DNA of 64,000 nt from Phytophthora colocasiae. Lineage: Eukaryota > Oomycota > Peronosporomycetes > Peronosporales > Peronosporaceae. The stretch covers positions 992,001 to 1,056,000 of the forward strand of contig JAGKQI010000091.1 in assembly GCA_018806915.1 (NCBI GenBank). The letters run 5' to 3'. Under the pieces are notes generated by a model. The model did no database searches and had not been told where the DNA came from. It saw nothing but the letters and a program-made list of their open reading frames with translations. The translations under genes and the position numbers were made by a program. Below, piece by piece: positions 1-10,643 of this stretch; the first letter of the stretch is position 1, and each line of letters begins with the position of its first letter.

Positions 1-369
1 GATCGGGGTCTGGTAACGCCAGTATCGGTGCCTGAAGCAGGCTATCCTTGATACGAGTGAACGCACTCTCGTGCTCAGCACGCCATACCCATTCGGCATC
101 CTTCTTAAGGAGATCCGACAGTGGCCGAGCCAACTCAGCGTAGTTCTCGCTGTACTTGTGCAAGTAGTTGGCCAAGCCCAGCCACTTACGCAAGTCCTTC
201 TGGTTCAAGGGAACCGGCCAGTCCACAATGGCCTTGACTTTTGCTGGATCAGCACGAAGGCCATGCTTCCCAATGAAGCACCCTAGGAAAGGGATTTCTT
301 CCGCGCCAACGACGCACTTGTCCGCGTTGGCGTACAACTTGTTGGTGCGCATGCACTCGAGCACTGCTC

Positions 370-1896
370 TCACGTGTTCCACGTGTACCTCGACATCAGT
401 CTTCCCGTGCTCAGCACGACTGTGGACGAACACATCGTCAAAGTACGTCTGTGCGAATGCCCGTAGGGCCTGAACAACTGCGTCACTAGACGATTGAACG
501 TTGCAGGCGCATTCGACAGCCCTTGGGGCATGACGAGCCACTCCCAGAGCATACCGCTCGGGGTGCTCACCGCTGTAAGCGGAATATCACTGGCTCGCAT
601 GAGCAGCTGATAGTAGCCATCGACTAAGTCGAGCGCACTGTACATGGTGCAACCCACCATGTTGTTCTGAAGAACATCCTTCCTAGGAATCGGCGTCTGC
701 GCCGGAATCGTGGCAGCGTTGAGCTTGTTAAAAGCGTGAACGATACGCCACTTGCCATTCGGCTTTCTGACACAGAACGTTGGCGCGGAGTGCGGAGACT
801 TGCTCTCGCGCACGAGACCCGCCGCGTGCTTAGCACGGAAGAAGGCGTCAATGACGTCGCATTGCTCTTTAGGAAGAGGCCACTGCCGGGTCACGCAGTA
901 TTTAGTTCCGGGAACTAAGTCGATCTCGTGACGAACGCCTCGGCCAGGAGGCAGGCCACTCGGTGGTTCCTTTGAGACAACGTCTCCATATTCCTTCAGC
1001 AAGGAGTAGAAGGGATCCGAGGGATTCTTGAGGATCTCCGATCCACTCCTGGCGCTCAGCGCCTTCTTGACCTCGGCCAAGACGGACTCGTCAACGAGGG
1101 ACGATGAGTTTAACTCCTCTTCAGGTCGAACGATGACCACCTCGGCGAGTTCGCCAGCCTTCAAGGCATCGCCAAAGTCGGCGAACGACATCTCTTCTAG
1201 CTCAAGGAGCTTGTCAACACTCGGCAGTCCGTCCAGCAGGACGCTGCCTTCGGCACTGCCGTCCACTCCATCAACCAGAGTGTATAGCTGCCCACAGCCC
1301 TCCCGTGCGTTGACACTTGACGTCACGGACGACTCAGACGCAGAGCGTCTCGCCCATAGGGCCTTACGACGTCGTCGCCAAGCCCACGAACGTCCACTCG
1401 ACGGAGTACGTGCCGCTGCACAGGTAATGGCCTTGCCCGGCCCAGTGTCAGTGACACTCAGTGACTGACTCGGTCTACCGCCGACGTCACTAGACGGAGT
1501 ACGTGCCGCCGCACAGGTTTCGGCCCCTTCAGGCCCAGTGTCAGTGACACTCTGCGATCCACTCGGTCGACGACCGATGCCGCTCAGCGGAGTACGTGCC
1601 GCTGCACAATCAATGACCGTAACAGGTCCAGTGTCAGAGACACTCAGCGATCGACTTGGTCCACGACCAGTATCACTCGACGGAGTACGTGCCGCCCCAC
1701 AGTTCACGGCCTGGTAAGGCCCGATGCCATCGGCATCCAGTGACGGTCCATGACCGGCGTCACTCGGCGGAGTACGTGCCGCCCCACAGGGGTTACGTGA
1801 GCTTTGCCCACACGTTGACTCACTGTCAACCAGCGCTACGCGCTCAACAGGACTGCGGTCCTCGCACTCCGGTGCTGTCCACCAACTCGGACACAC
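370..1896 (-). pseudogene. gypsy copy 1 pol fragment: linker and reverse transcriptase
   Basis: This frame encodes a linker of about 270 residues, then a gypsy reverse transcriptase N-terminal half (conserved blocks such as LDLVDGYYQL and MPQGLSNAPATFNRL). After LFRP the frame is lost through a one-base deletion, so the catalytic YFDD and the rest of the domain are out of frame. The linker carries five Cys-Ala-Ala-Arg-Thr-Pro repeats. The start overlaps the protease frame by about 50 bp, as in copy 2. Non-functional as it stands. Confidence 0.85.
1393..1788 (-). repeat. Tandem CAAARTP peptide-coding repeats in pol linker (copy 1)
   Basis: Five degenerate units of 29-31 codons lie between protease and reverse transcriptase. 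Each begins C-[AG]-A-A-R-T-P and contains a GxxPSxSLSV-DTGP type core. The related element at 57956-58168 has only three full starts. This is therefore a length-variable coding minisatellite. Confidence 0.8.
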
Positions 1897-2317
1897 CGAC
1901 TTCCAGCATCATAGCCGACTCGGCTCGATGCTCGCGCCAATAGCGCTTCTGCTTCCTAGCAGAGGTGGGTTCATGACTCGCCAAAGCTCCACTAGGAGAG
2001 AAGTGCGTAGCACCTAAGGTCTTCGACCTCCAATCAATCCATGGCTCGTGGCGCTCCAGCCACGCCATGCCAAGGATGAGGTCGTACCTCGAATCCAGGT
2101 CCAGGACCAAGCAGCGCTCCACGCTATCGAAGTCCAAGAACTTCAGCCGCAGGTCCATGGGGACCTTGGCCACCGTGACACGGACGCCCGTCGCTAGACG
2201 GACTGTGACTGTGTCACCTCTTCGCGCTCGAAGCGCCTCAGCATATTGCTGACTACCTTCAACGGTGGAGCGTCTGACGTAGTTGCCAGACGCCCCGAAT
2301 CGATCAACACGATCCAC
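1844..2317 (-). pseudogene. gypsy copy 1 aspartic protease region
   Basis: Retroviral-type aspartic protease region (RVP-like). The active-site DSG is read in one frame upstream (IVLIDSG) and the body (SGNYVRRSTVEG, then YDLILGMAWLERHEPWIDW) in this frame, so copy 1 has a frameshift at the active site near 2300. In copy 2 the same segment is continuous (57249-57845). The downstream end overlaps the start of the RT frame. Confidence 0.75.
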
Positions 2318-2471
2318 GGCTTCTCAAAGCCCTTCACGTCCACCTGGACGACCAGCAAGCCCTGCTTGCTCACACGTTCCGTGTTCAAGAGCACGGAGCT
2401 CTTCGGGGCTGAGCCCCAGTGCCTCTCACGCACTGCAGAACTCAGTTCTTCCCCAGTAGACCGCCCCGCGT

Positions 2472-3446
2472 CTACTGGGAGCCGGCGTTTCCCTGGGCAG
2501 AGCCCAAAGCGGGACCCGCGACAGGGTTGCGGCCATTTTGGCCGGCGCGCTCTTTGCGCAGAGGGCAGTTGGGCCTCAGGTGTGAGGGACTGCCGCATGT
2601 ATAGCACCGGCGGGTGCTCATACGCTGCACCGCAGCTCGTAGCTCAGCTACCTCATCTTCAGCATAGCTGAGGTCCATGGGCTCAGGTCCACCGGACCCT
2701 GTGCTGCTAGCACCGACCCTCGACAACTTAAAGTTGTGTTCGGCATTCAATGCCACGCTGACAGCATCTTCGAAGCTGTGGGGTTCTGACGGAATGTCTC
2801 CGTCCTGGCCACGCCAGCTCGTAAGCCTTCCATGAAGACGGTCACGGCGACCACCTCAGGTAGAGGGTCGGCAGCCATGCCAGCAATGAGCGTGCGCAGC
2901 TCTTGGACATAGTCCACCAGATCCTTCTTGCCCTGGCGACAAGCAAGGAAGCGTGACCGCACGCGATACGCCTGGTTAGGCGGAGCAAACACTTGCGTGA
3001 GCTTGGCCTTTAGCTCGCCCCATGTGGGGAAGGCCGCTTCCACCGACGTCCCAGACGTCAAGGCCCATTCTCGTGCTCGTCCTTCGAGCTTAGAGATGGC
3101 AAACGCAACGCGTTGCCCCTCCAACTGGAGCATGGCGGCCCCCATGGCCATTTCTGACCTCTCGGGTCCACAAAGGAGGTTCTCTCCTCATTCCCGAGGA
3201 AGGTCTTCACGCTGAGCGTGACGGGCTTAGCTCTCGGAGCAGGGTAACCCCTGTTACATTCCGCTGAATGTGCTCGACGAGAGCGTTTTCGTACGAGGCA
3301 AATGCCTCGAGGCGCGCGTTGACGGCCTCCGGCCCTTGGGACGCAAGGTGCGCCGTACCTTCCGGGCCCAGCAAGGACGTAAGCTTGTTAAGCGTGTCCC
3401 GCTGACTCGGAGTCAAGTGAGCGTATGCTTCTGGCTCCATTCTCAC
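2472..3446 (-). pseudogene. gypsy copy 1 gag (matrix/capsid and CCHC knuckle)
   Basis: Gag in three pieces. 3446-3207 is an N-terminal segment beginning near MEPEAYAHLTPSQRDTL. 3151-2747 is the capsid-like region (blocks such as [15 protein letters not shown] and [19 protein letters not shown]). 2756-2472 holds a zinc knuckle of form CYTCGSPSHLRPNC. The first boundary (stop at CGCTCAGCG-TGA) is shared with copy 2, so it is ancestral or recoded. The second is a one-base deletion private to this copy. Confidence 0.8.
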
Positions 3447-3497
3447 AGAGAAACAGTCTTCAACTCAGGAGTTGGATTGACTACTAGTGCTACCAGA

Positions 3498-3918
3498 TGC
3501 AGCGGGGCTGCGTAGGTGTGCACGGCACAGAGGAAGTTTAGTTGACTCGTAGAGTCCTGCTTGCAAGGCACTAGCCTTCGGTTCTATACAAGAACCAAGT
3601 AGTCCACTAAATACGGGACTCACAGAGTCAGTGTCCCTATAACAAAGGACTAACACTAACTATGTAAAATGCAAACTGATTTTTATTGACTTTATTGCCC
3701 TAATCCTAAATGTAACGGATTTAGTATCTAACATACTAAATCCTAATCAAAATGCAACGTGAGGCTCTGAGGCCATCTACGTATCTACTCGTGTGTGCCA
3801 CACCATTATGTACCCACATAAATGTATCATGAGTGTCACACACTATTATGTACCCACATAAATGTATCCACGTGTGTCACACACCAACGAGAAACATTCG
3901 TGTAACATCCCCGTTACA
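3498..3918 (-). repeat. 5' LTR of gypsy copy 1
   Basis: This 421 bp LTR starts TGTAAC and ends CTGCA on the minus strand, like the 412 bp LTRs of copy 2. The R/U5-side half is closely similar to copy 2. The U3 half differs and holds a direct duplication of about 50 bp around 3805-3885 (two CCCACATAAATGTATC units, each followed by a GTGTCACAC block). Just inside it, the primer-binding-site position reads TGGTAGCACTAGTAGTC on the minus strand. Confidence 0.85.
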
Positions 3919-4619
3919 GTTTGAATGGGATATTGAATAAAGGCTGCTAGTAGTACAGCATGTATCAGTTGGTTTTAGCCACTACGCACAAACAAAAGGA
4001 CCAGTTCGTCAGATCCATTCCCAGATTTGCCAACAGTGCGGCTGCCAGTGGCAGCCTGCCACGATTTGCTTTCCGTATATTCACCACGATGACGATCGTG
4101 AGTCACCACTGTAAATTTGATGCCCCTTACAAGAATGCATGTGCATCTTATCATTAAATGCTCATTTTTTGCTGCAACCTTCGTTACTTGTATTTGTGAG
4201 TTCACTACGACTTAAGCTCGCTGATCTTATCACGCAAAACTTGCGCTCGTTATTCAGAGCTACATGTGGTTTAATGCGTTTTCTAATGCGACATGCTTTT
4301 TGCCAAGCGAAGGTTTGGTTGAACTGTCTACAAAAGCGTTGGTTGCCAATTCTTTTCTTTCAAACGACAAGACAACACCAATAACGACAATTGAGTCGAA
4401 ATACATGAACTTGACTACATGTACATTACCGCATATAAGACATTCATAATTGTTGCCATCCAAGGATTGAGAGAACGCGTTACTGGCACAATAATCTGTT
4501 GTCTCGTCACAACAAACAGGTGTCAGCACAAATAATGTGGGTCAGCACAGCATCTTGCATTAGAAGTACAGTTCGCTGTGCAGTCTGTGTAATTTGCTTT
4601 TTTTCTGTTGCAGGTGTGG
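3919..4619. repeat. Noncoding flank with dispersed repeat copy (4230-4470)
   Basis: No gene is seen. Positions about 4230-4470 match, in inverted orientation, the repeat at about 25000-25265: the blocks around the CGCAAAACTTGCGCTCGTT and CATTCATAATTGTTGCCATC motifs. A central piece of about 55 bp (starting AGCGAAGGTTTGGTTGAAC) is in the same orientation in both copies, so one copy carries a micro-inversion. Possibly a terminal repeat of a Mutator-type element. Confidence 0.5.
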
Positions 4620-5326
4620 GTGAGGGTTCGCGCAGCCAACCAGCGGCCGCACTAGGTCCGCGTCGACAAAAGCAACAGGTGGATTGCTGGACGGACGACG
4701 CATTCTTCAATCAGCACCCGAGGGATCATGCCGAGGCGCAGTGGTTGTATGGACGGTTCGCGTGCTGGCAAGCCTTCGCTACTCCCTGTGGCTACGCCAC
4801 CACTAACAATCCTGCCGAGACATTCAACGCATCTCTTAAGCGAGACTACACACTGCGTAGACGCCTCAAAATGGGTGCGCTTCTGCGCGAGTTGAGTGCC
4901 TGCTGCAATGACAATTCGGAAACACCAAAGCCGTTTCACTTCCGCGCACTTCCATCAAAAACCCTCGTGCGTCGAGCAGCAGACATGAGGCGAGAAGGAT
5001 TGCTGACACTGTCCGAAGGTGATATCTTTGGGCCGGTGTGCGCTGGAGCTCCCCAAGTCGTACGAGTTTTGTCAATGCGTCCACCACGCGTCGCAGTGGC
5101 TCAAAACAAACGTAGCGGAGAGGGAATTGCTGTCAGTGCTCAGATGGGCGCAAACTACGCGCGGAAGGAGGTTAAGGATCAGCCGTGGGGTGGGTGGCCT
5201 GTGAACCTGCACAGACACTGGTGTCCGTGTGGGTACTGGTTCGTCTTCGGGGCCTGTGTGCACGTTGAGTTCGCACTAAGGGCGGTAGTACGTCGACAGT
5301 ACTGGACAGGAGATTCTGGTGAGTAG
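4620..5326 (+). pseudogene. Mutator-like (MULE) transposase C-terminal fragment with SWIM zinc finger
   Basis: The reading frame has the post-catalytic part of MULE transposases: WLYGRFACWQAF, then TTNNPAETFNASLKRDYT and RRRLKMGALLRELSACC. It ends with a SWIM finger, CPCGYWFVFGACVH (CxC...CxH). The N-terminal DNA-binding domain and the DDE catalytic core are absent, so this is a truncated remnant. An in-frame start near 4499-4532 exists, but the sequence before about 4620 does not look like transposase. The stop is about 185 bp from the stop of the convergent SET-domain pseudogene. The family call rests on the NPAE motif and the SWIM spacing. Confidence 0.75.
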
Positions 5327-5510
5327 ACGTAAACGAAAGCGCCGCAACCTTCCCACCTCGAACCGAGGAGACGCCCTCCAGCAATAGGTCCGGCTCTGAG
5401 TTATGACTAGATCCAGCACTTTGAGAACAACTTTATTACAAAACTTCTTCATTGCAATAGCACTAGAACTATGTTGGGTACGACATGCACGCGAGTGATG
5501 ACTCGAAATC

Positions 5511-7060
5511 CTACACTACGTCACCCTGCAACGCATCCTCAGCCGAAGACGCCCAGCACTGCTCACACATGCACGTAAACCAAGTCTCGTCCCCATAATG
5601 CACCGTAATTTGAGCCCCGTCCTTCACGTCCATAAGCATGCGCACGAGCACCTTCACCTCTGCGCGATTCTGCACCTCGAAGAACTCTGTGTTGGGCCTG
5701 CACTAGTGACTGAGGAAACAGTTGATCGATCCGCAGCGGAGAGCGTCCACGTATACAAACTTCTTGCGCACGGACTTCGTGTTGTATAGTAAGGTGTATC
5801 CACTGTTTTGCTTCACCGCGACGGGTGGCTGGCCCGGAACCACAGCGTCGTACTCACTCAGTTCCCCCGTGTATTCGCCAACAATGGCCCTAACGTCCAT
5901 GTCCGCCGTCGTATACACGCTCAGCCCCACACGCCCCGTGTCGAAGAGCTTCAGAGTGTCGAGGACACGCGGGGCGTTGCTGCACATCGCCCCCAAAGCA
6001 CAGCAGGTGTCCGTGCAGTAGACGGCAGCAACAGCATTGTCACAACTACCTACAAAAACAATCGCCCTCGCATCGACACTTGCCGTAGTCCCCTAAGTCA
6101 GGGAAGGTGATTCCACTGATCGCGGCGCTTTCTCGATCGGCTCACGTGCCACTCGCCCGCGCGGCGCTTCTTCTGGTGGCGAATCCTTGCACGATCATAT
6201 CTGGTGGGTACACTGCGAAGATACTGCTGCAGCTGATCGTCTGTGGGAGCTCGTCCAGGTTCTGGAGCATGGTCAGAATAAGGCTCGGACACCAAGTCAA
6301 TTACTACATACTTACGCGCCAATGGTGGATTTCCCTCGGTTCTATCAGGAGCAGTGTTGACTTCGGCATCTTCTCCGGTGCCACAGGGTGTGGTGCCGTT
6401 ACCGCTGGATGCGCTGGACGACGTGCCGAGCGTGAGTTGGGCCGACTCGTCTGTGTCTCCTTCTCCGTCCGTCTGTGCCCCTTCCGCCGCAATTCGCTCG
6501 CGTCGTGAAGTTACCTCCCGATGTGCTGAGGTGATTGCACCTCGAACGATCGCAGCAAGCGCAGAATTCAAAGTGCTGGAGCGAGTGGGCGCCGCAAAGC
6601 TCCCTCCCTCCAGAGTGTAGGTTCGCAACTTGCGCCACTTGGCGCTCGCGGGGTTGACCTGGTTCCCTAACTGGTCCGCAGTCCGACGCATCAGGTTATC
6701 CTGCGGCAACAGCTCTTCTGTGTCCAGACGCACCGGATACATGTCGTCCTGAGGATCAACCAGGACGACGACGGCGGAGCGTTGGCCCCTCTTGTCCCCG
6801 CACACAAAGGCACGCGAAAAATACTCGATCATATCGCCTGCATGCAGAGTTTCCGGAGGCAACTCCGATGCAGCGAGACCAGACATCCTGCAGTGGCGAG
6901 TGCTGGACGGCCGCGCGTGGCTCAGCGTTCTGGGCTTCACCTGGTGTGTCTGGAAGTGAGGCTGGGTAGGTTTCCTTCTTGCAAAACGTGGTGTGGACCA
7001 CAAATGACACGCATACATTCTGGCCACCTTCGGGGGACCTCTAACTGTCGTGTTCTCCAC
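5511..7060 (-). pseudogene. SET-domain protein (histone-lysine methyltransferase-like), broken
   Basis: The N-terminal frame (7060-6098; plausible start 6886, MSGLAASELP) has a domain of unknown function with VVVLVDPQDDMYPVRLDTEE, then a low-complexity acidic stretch. A Cys-rich pre-SET-like segment (KCRCEGDCFC, then VYCTDTCCALGAMCSN) follows. Then comes a SET core: GRVGLSV, IVGEYTGEL, SGYTLLYN, FVYVDALRCGSINCFLSH. Beyond an in-frame TAG, CRPNTEFFEV, ITVHYGDETWF and a CMCEQCW post-SET remain readable to the stop at 5511. Breaks seen: frameshift near 6098, frameshift near 6050 and the TAG within the SHSC-type motif at about 5703. Such proteins normally methylate lysines on histones; this copy cannot without readthrough. 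Its convergence with a MULE fragment suggests it may have been element cargo. Confidence 0.75.
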
Positions 7061-7204
7061 ATGGGAAAGGTGTGGACTACACCACCGTCACAGGCTGCGA
7101 CAGGGTGGGGCTGGGGACGACCGGCCACATGTCGCCGAGCGCGAGAAAGGGAGCCCTGGATGCACCGGCATTAACGTATTGTGTACAAATCGTGCCAAGA
7201 TTAT

Positions 7205-7700
7205 TGTGCTGGTCAGATTCCTTCATGTATTTTTAACGTTTTCTCAAGGATTGATCATATCCTTGGATGGGATTTTTGGTTGTAGGCTTGCCTTCCTCTA
7301 CTGTAACCTGCTGCGAGTCACGACCAACGACAAGTCTCCTGGATACCATTTTGGCAATGCTTCCCGTCCAGCAGTCATCAGGAGAGCCAGATTTAGGACC
7401 TTTTCTACGGTGTGCCCTTTGAGAAATTCTGTTATCAGCACATTGGCACGCTATTGGCTAATGCCTCTATCTAGAGATTTGACAGGTGCGCCCTATTAGA
7501 TAGGTAGGAGAGCGTTGCTACATGTACTTTCAACTTGTTAGCTCATTTCTTGATGATAACGTATTTGAGCTACATGTACGTCAATTAACACAGATGGGAA
7601 AGGAAATTGCAGTTGATTAATTGGCTATTCCTGGTTGCTACTACTTAGCTTGACTATTGAATTCTGAAGGTTTCATCTGGAAAGTAAGTCCCCTGAGCGA
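7205..7700. repeat. Dispersed repeat family remnants
   Basis: 7240-7350 and 7505-7580 match, inverted, segments of 24757-25005, including the shared ATTGATCATATCCTTGGATG motif. 7600-7680 matches 25265-25345 in direct orientation. The left copy lacks the (CT)39 tract present in the right one. No coding potential is seen. Confidence 0.6.
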
Positions 7701-7765
7701 CTCGAACGTCTGCCAAGTGCGTAGCTTTGTGGTGCGTTGACCAGTGGACTACCAGGAGGCCCCTG
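7690..7765 (-). other. tRNA-like sequence (possible SINE head or tRNA relic)
   Basis: On the minus strand an A-box-like TAGTCCACTGG and a B-box-like GTTCGAGTC are spaced as in a tRNA. The T-arm stem pairs poorly and I could not build a clean acceptor stem, so a functional tRNA is unlikely. It adjoins the outer edge of the left duplication arm. Confidence 0.25.
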
Positions 7766-7940
7766 GGGAAGAAGAAGATTGTTGATTCTTTGCACTTTGC
7801 AAGTACATGTATTCTGTTGTTGATATTTATGCTTTTTTCTCATCCATGGATCAATTTTTGGATGGCCAACAATTATGAATGTTTTATGCAATTCATCTGC
7901 GAAATGAATAATCTAGCACACGCATCAATAACGACAATTT

Positions 7941-8006
7941 GTCGTTATCACTGCTGTGTTGTCGTTATCACTGCTGTGTTGTCGTTATCACTGCTGTGTT
8001 GTCGTT
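7941..8006 (+). repeat. 20 bp promoter minisatellite upstream of RxLR gene
   Basis: Three perfect copies of GTCGTTATCACTGCTGTGTT plus a partial fourth, ending about 127 bp before the effector ATG. The right-arm copy (near 23744-23775) has one unit. A variable-number repeat this close to the start could change effector expression; that effect is inference. Confidence 0.9.
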
Positions 8007-8132
8007 TGACTCACCAGTACGAAGTCATGGCACCGCCACCAATGGTGACTTCTCAAGTCTCCAAGCACTTGCGGACGTCCGATCATCACTTTGCAATTTC
8101 CTTCGTCGTCCTCAAGCTAAACAACAAACATC

Positions 8133-8579
8133 ATGCGTCTCTCTCAAGTTTTGGTGATCGCCGTAGCCTCCTTCCTTTTCGCAAGCGACTCGGTTGCTGC
8201 TGCCACTTCCAACCAGATCAAGACTTCCAAGATAGTGCAGAACAGCCCGAGCCAGCGACTTCTGAGGAGCCACAAGTACCTCGTCGAGGAGGAAGAAGAC
8301 GAGTCTGAGGACTCCGTGGACGTCGAAGAGCGTGGTTACACTACTCAAGACGAAGAGGACCTGGAAGAACGCAGCCCTTTGTCCCAAGCTCAAGTCGACA
8401 AGCTTGAATCCATTGCAAGCCGTTGGGGAACTACTTGGAGGAAAGTAGCTCTGGGTCACTCATCAATCTCGGAAGAGAAGATCAATGCGTTGCTTAAATT
8501 GCGTGATGCGTTCCTCAAGAACAAGAGGGGGTCTATCGATAAGGCAAACGCACGGATTATGCATTTGAACATGAGCTAG
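8133..8579 (+). CDS. Secreted RxLR-EER effector candidate, 148 aa
   Basis: The N-terminus is a typical signal peptide (MRLSQVLVIAVASFLFA..., cleavage likely after about residue 24). It is followed by RLLR near residue 44, an acidic run and an EER near residue 67: the RxLR-dEER layout of oomycete proteins delivered into plant cells. The C-terminal part is short and helical-looking (LSQAQVDKLESIASRWGTTW, then ISEEKINALLKL); I cannot assign a WY fold with certainty. The gene is intronless, as is usual for the family. Its tail faces the six-exon gene at 8732. The ATG is set by the signal peptide. A second copy at 17867-23612 is interrupted by a copia element, so this is the intact member. Confidence 0.88.
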   Translation: MRLSQVLVIAVASFLFASDSVAAATSNQIKTSKIVQNSPSQRLLRSHKYLVEEEEDESEDSVDVEERGYTTQDEEDLEERSPLSQAQVDKLESIASRWGTTWRKVALGHSSISEEKINALLKLRDAFLKNKRGSIDKANARIMHLNMS

Positions 8580-8731
8580 AAGCCATTTCTGCCGCGAACG
8601 TGTCCAGTCCTAAACAAGCAACATGTGATTTCTTTGCCATTTGAATCGAATAACTCGAATTTTGGCTGTCCATAACAAGTAGACCCCCCCCCCCAATGTG
8701 CAATATTTATCCATGTCTCCAGCTTCGTCAT

Positions 8732-10588
8732 TTATTCAGCGATTTCCCTTTCCCCTCCGAACGCACAAAGGCGATCGAATTCTTCGTCCAGCAGCTGTAA
8801 CGGGAGTTCGGCATCTACGATACTGAAGAACTCCAGTGTTTCGTACGAAGTAGCTATTATCCAGAGAAGTTGACCGTCTACAACGATCTGTTCAGCTGAT
8901 TGTCGATGCTTTCTTCCCTTGTTCTTGATTGACTTGTTCACCTCTGGGAAGATCCGAGCATCTCCAATGGAAATATCACCAGCATCCGTATATTTTTCTC
9001 GTAGGAAAAGCGCGTGAGGGTCGTCGTTCAGTTTAAGCGGTGGGATCCCTGACGGATATTCTGGAGATCTTTCGACACAAGCTTCACGTAGACATCGTGA
9101 ATTCTGGTAAGTGGCCAAATACTGGATAAACCGTTTCATAATGCTGGAATTCTGGTTAGAAAGAAGGTCGTCAGCTAGAATGACACCTCGGAGACGGTCA
9201 ACAGCCACCGAATACCAGAGGAAACGACCGGATTCAGTGCAAAATCGAGCTCGAAGTTTCTCCATTTGATGGTGAAGTAACTCTTGGGAGCTTTTCAGAT
9301 ACAGTTCGAGGTGCTGGGAGCAGAATTCAGCGAGATCTTCGACACTGTGTTGGTTGACATCGTTAGCCAAATGTTTGGCCCATTCTACAGCATTGCTTTC
9401 CGGTTTTCTTTCCACCAGAAAGGCGAATTGGACCTGGATTTGGACGTGTGAAATGATGAGAAGCGCGTGACGTTTTGGATATTCACCATGGCGGGTGAAT
9501 CGGAAGTCGTGAAGCTCGAACGTGTCAATACGGACTGATCCTTCACCTGTTTCAAGAAACACGGTAGGTGATTCAAGGTAATAACGTAATAAAACTTTAC
9601 GATGACGTACTACTTGAAGTGTCAGGTACAAAGTCGCCAACTAGCAACCACTGAGAAAGTAAGCGAAGGAAATCCCTCCTCATGGTAGAGAAGACTAGCT
9701 GTTTGCTGTACAAAGAAAAAATTACCACAACCATAAGATGATAATTTTGATCTTACCTGCTGTAAAACCTTACCGGTAGAAGATGCAGCGACCAATGACA
9801 CAATACTTTTCACAAATTATCAGCTAATCTCTCAATGGAAGGGATGCTTGCGACTTTACCTGTTCGTTTGGAGTCGATTCTCCCAATGGCACGTCCAGGA
9901 TTGCTAACTTGGTCTAAGGAAAGAAAATACTTAATTAAATCTTAACAGAATAACAACAACAAAGACAGATTGTACCATCGTTTCCAATGGATAATTGACC
10001 GCAGGAACGTAGCCATCGAAAGTGAAGTGGAGACTGGATCCAAAGCTCAAATCTCTGTGAATAGCGGATAAAATCCCTTTGAAGAAGGTGTCAAGCTTAG
10101 CTTTGAGAGTCGAAGCGCTGATGGCAAATTCTTCTTGACGACGCCATTGACTGAGCTTTGCATCTGGATATCCGAAGAAACTTAAGAGCAGGTCGCAGCT
10201 TGAACGAGTATAGTACTGCATCATTGAAAACTTTGTAAGCAAAATTAAAGATATTTTGCCGAACCATGAAAATCCGTACCTGGATAATAGATTCTGGGAT
10301 ATCTGAAGCGAAAATCAGTGCGTACAGCACTTCGTAGATATTGACAAACCCCACAACCCCAGTGGACCCATTCGTAGATCCACCCCCAAACCGTGCGAAT
10401 CGAAGCGATTCTCCACACAATGAGGTTGTAGCTCCAACTGCAGCAGCTAAAACCCTTCTCAAATCCAACCACTCAGTATTTTTCGAGTTTGCGGAGAAGC
10501 AACCCACTGTTCTAGTATTGTACACATAGTGATACAGTAAATTGTCCTCTCCTTCTTTCTCAGTCGTATCCAGAAGCAGCACCTCCAT
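8732..10588 (-). CDS. Six-exon conserved protein, possible CCZ1/INTU/HPS4-type longin protein, 514 aa
   Basis: I assembled exons 10588-10280, 10215-9976, 9913-9860, 9805-9774, 9705-9611 and 9546-8732. All five introns are GT-AG, 54-68 bp, and the joined frame is open for 515 codons including the stop. The opening (VLLLDTTEKEGEDNLLYHYV) and the later block YCVIGRCIFYRKQLVFSTM with following LRLL resemble the first and second longin-like regions of CCZ1/INTU/HPS4 proteins, which act in Rab activation on endomembranes. That resemblance is weak and read by eye. The start lies 55 bp from the divergent gene at 10644, implying a shared promoter. The right-arm copy (15869-17717) carries two frameshifts; this copy is the intact one. 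Confidence 0.75.
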
Positions 10589-10643
10589 CTTTATCCGATA
10601 AAACTCCTTATGTTACGACTCTTCACACAATAAAATAAATCTT
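10589..10643. promoter_or_regulatory. Short bidirectional promoter region
   Basis: Only 55 bp separate the two divergent start codons, and the same spacer is preserved in the inverted copy (15814-15868). Any core promoter elements must lie here or inside the 5' coding ends. No TATA box is evident. Confidence 0.5.

Larger units (their letters stand above)
1..3918 (-). mobile_element. Ty3/gypsy LTR retrotransposon, copy 1 (runs off left edge)
   Basis: A minus-strand gypsy element. Reading leftward from the 5' LTR (3498-3918) come gag, a CCHC knuckle, an aspartic protease and reverse transcriptase; the window edge cuts it inside the RNase H region. It is the same family as the complete element at 55771-63645, and most of the coding region aligns by eye. 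It is decayed: a one-base deletion near 466-468 (GGG where copy 2 has four) shifts the frame just before the YFDD catalytic motif, and another single-base loss lies in gag. The 3' LTR, integrase and target duplication partner are outside the window. The family assignment is firm; autonomy is excluded by the breaks. Confidence 0.93.

Noticed and set aside
1028..1468. Plus-strand 146 aa ORF inside gypsy copy 1
   Set aside because: Exact antisense of the pol linker; Ser/Ala-rich composition follows from the repeats on the real strand. The same shadow occurs at 57940-58536.
7690..7765. Functional tRNA gene on the minus strand
   Set aside because: A- and B-box-like motifs are present, but the T-stem has mismatches and no proper acceptor stem could be drawn. 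Kept only as tRNA-like.
7941..8006. CRISPR-like array
   Set aside because: The units are contiguous 20 bp tandem repeats with no spacers, and the DNA is eukaryotic.
8684..8694. C11 run as a regulatory element
   Set aside because: Homopolymer in the region between two convergent genes; shorter (7) in the inverted copy. Likely slippage.
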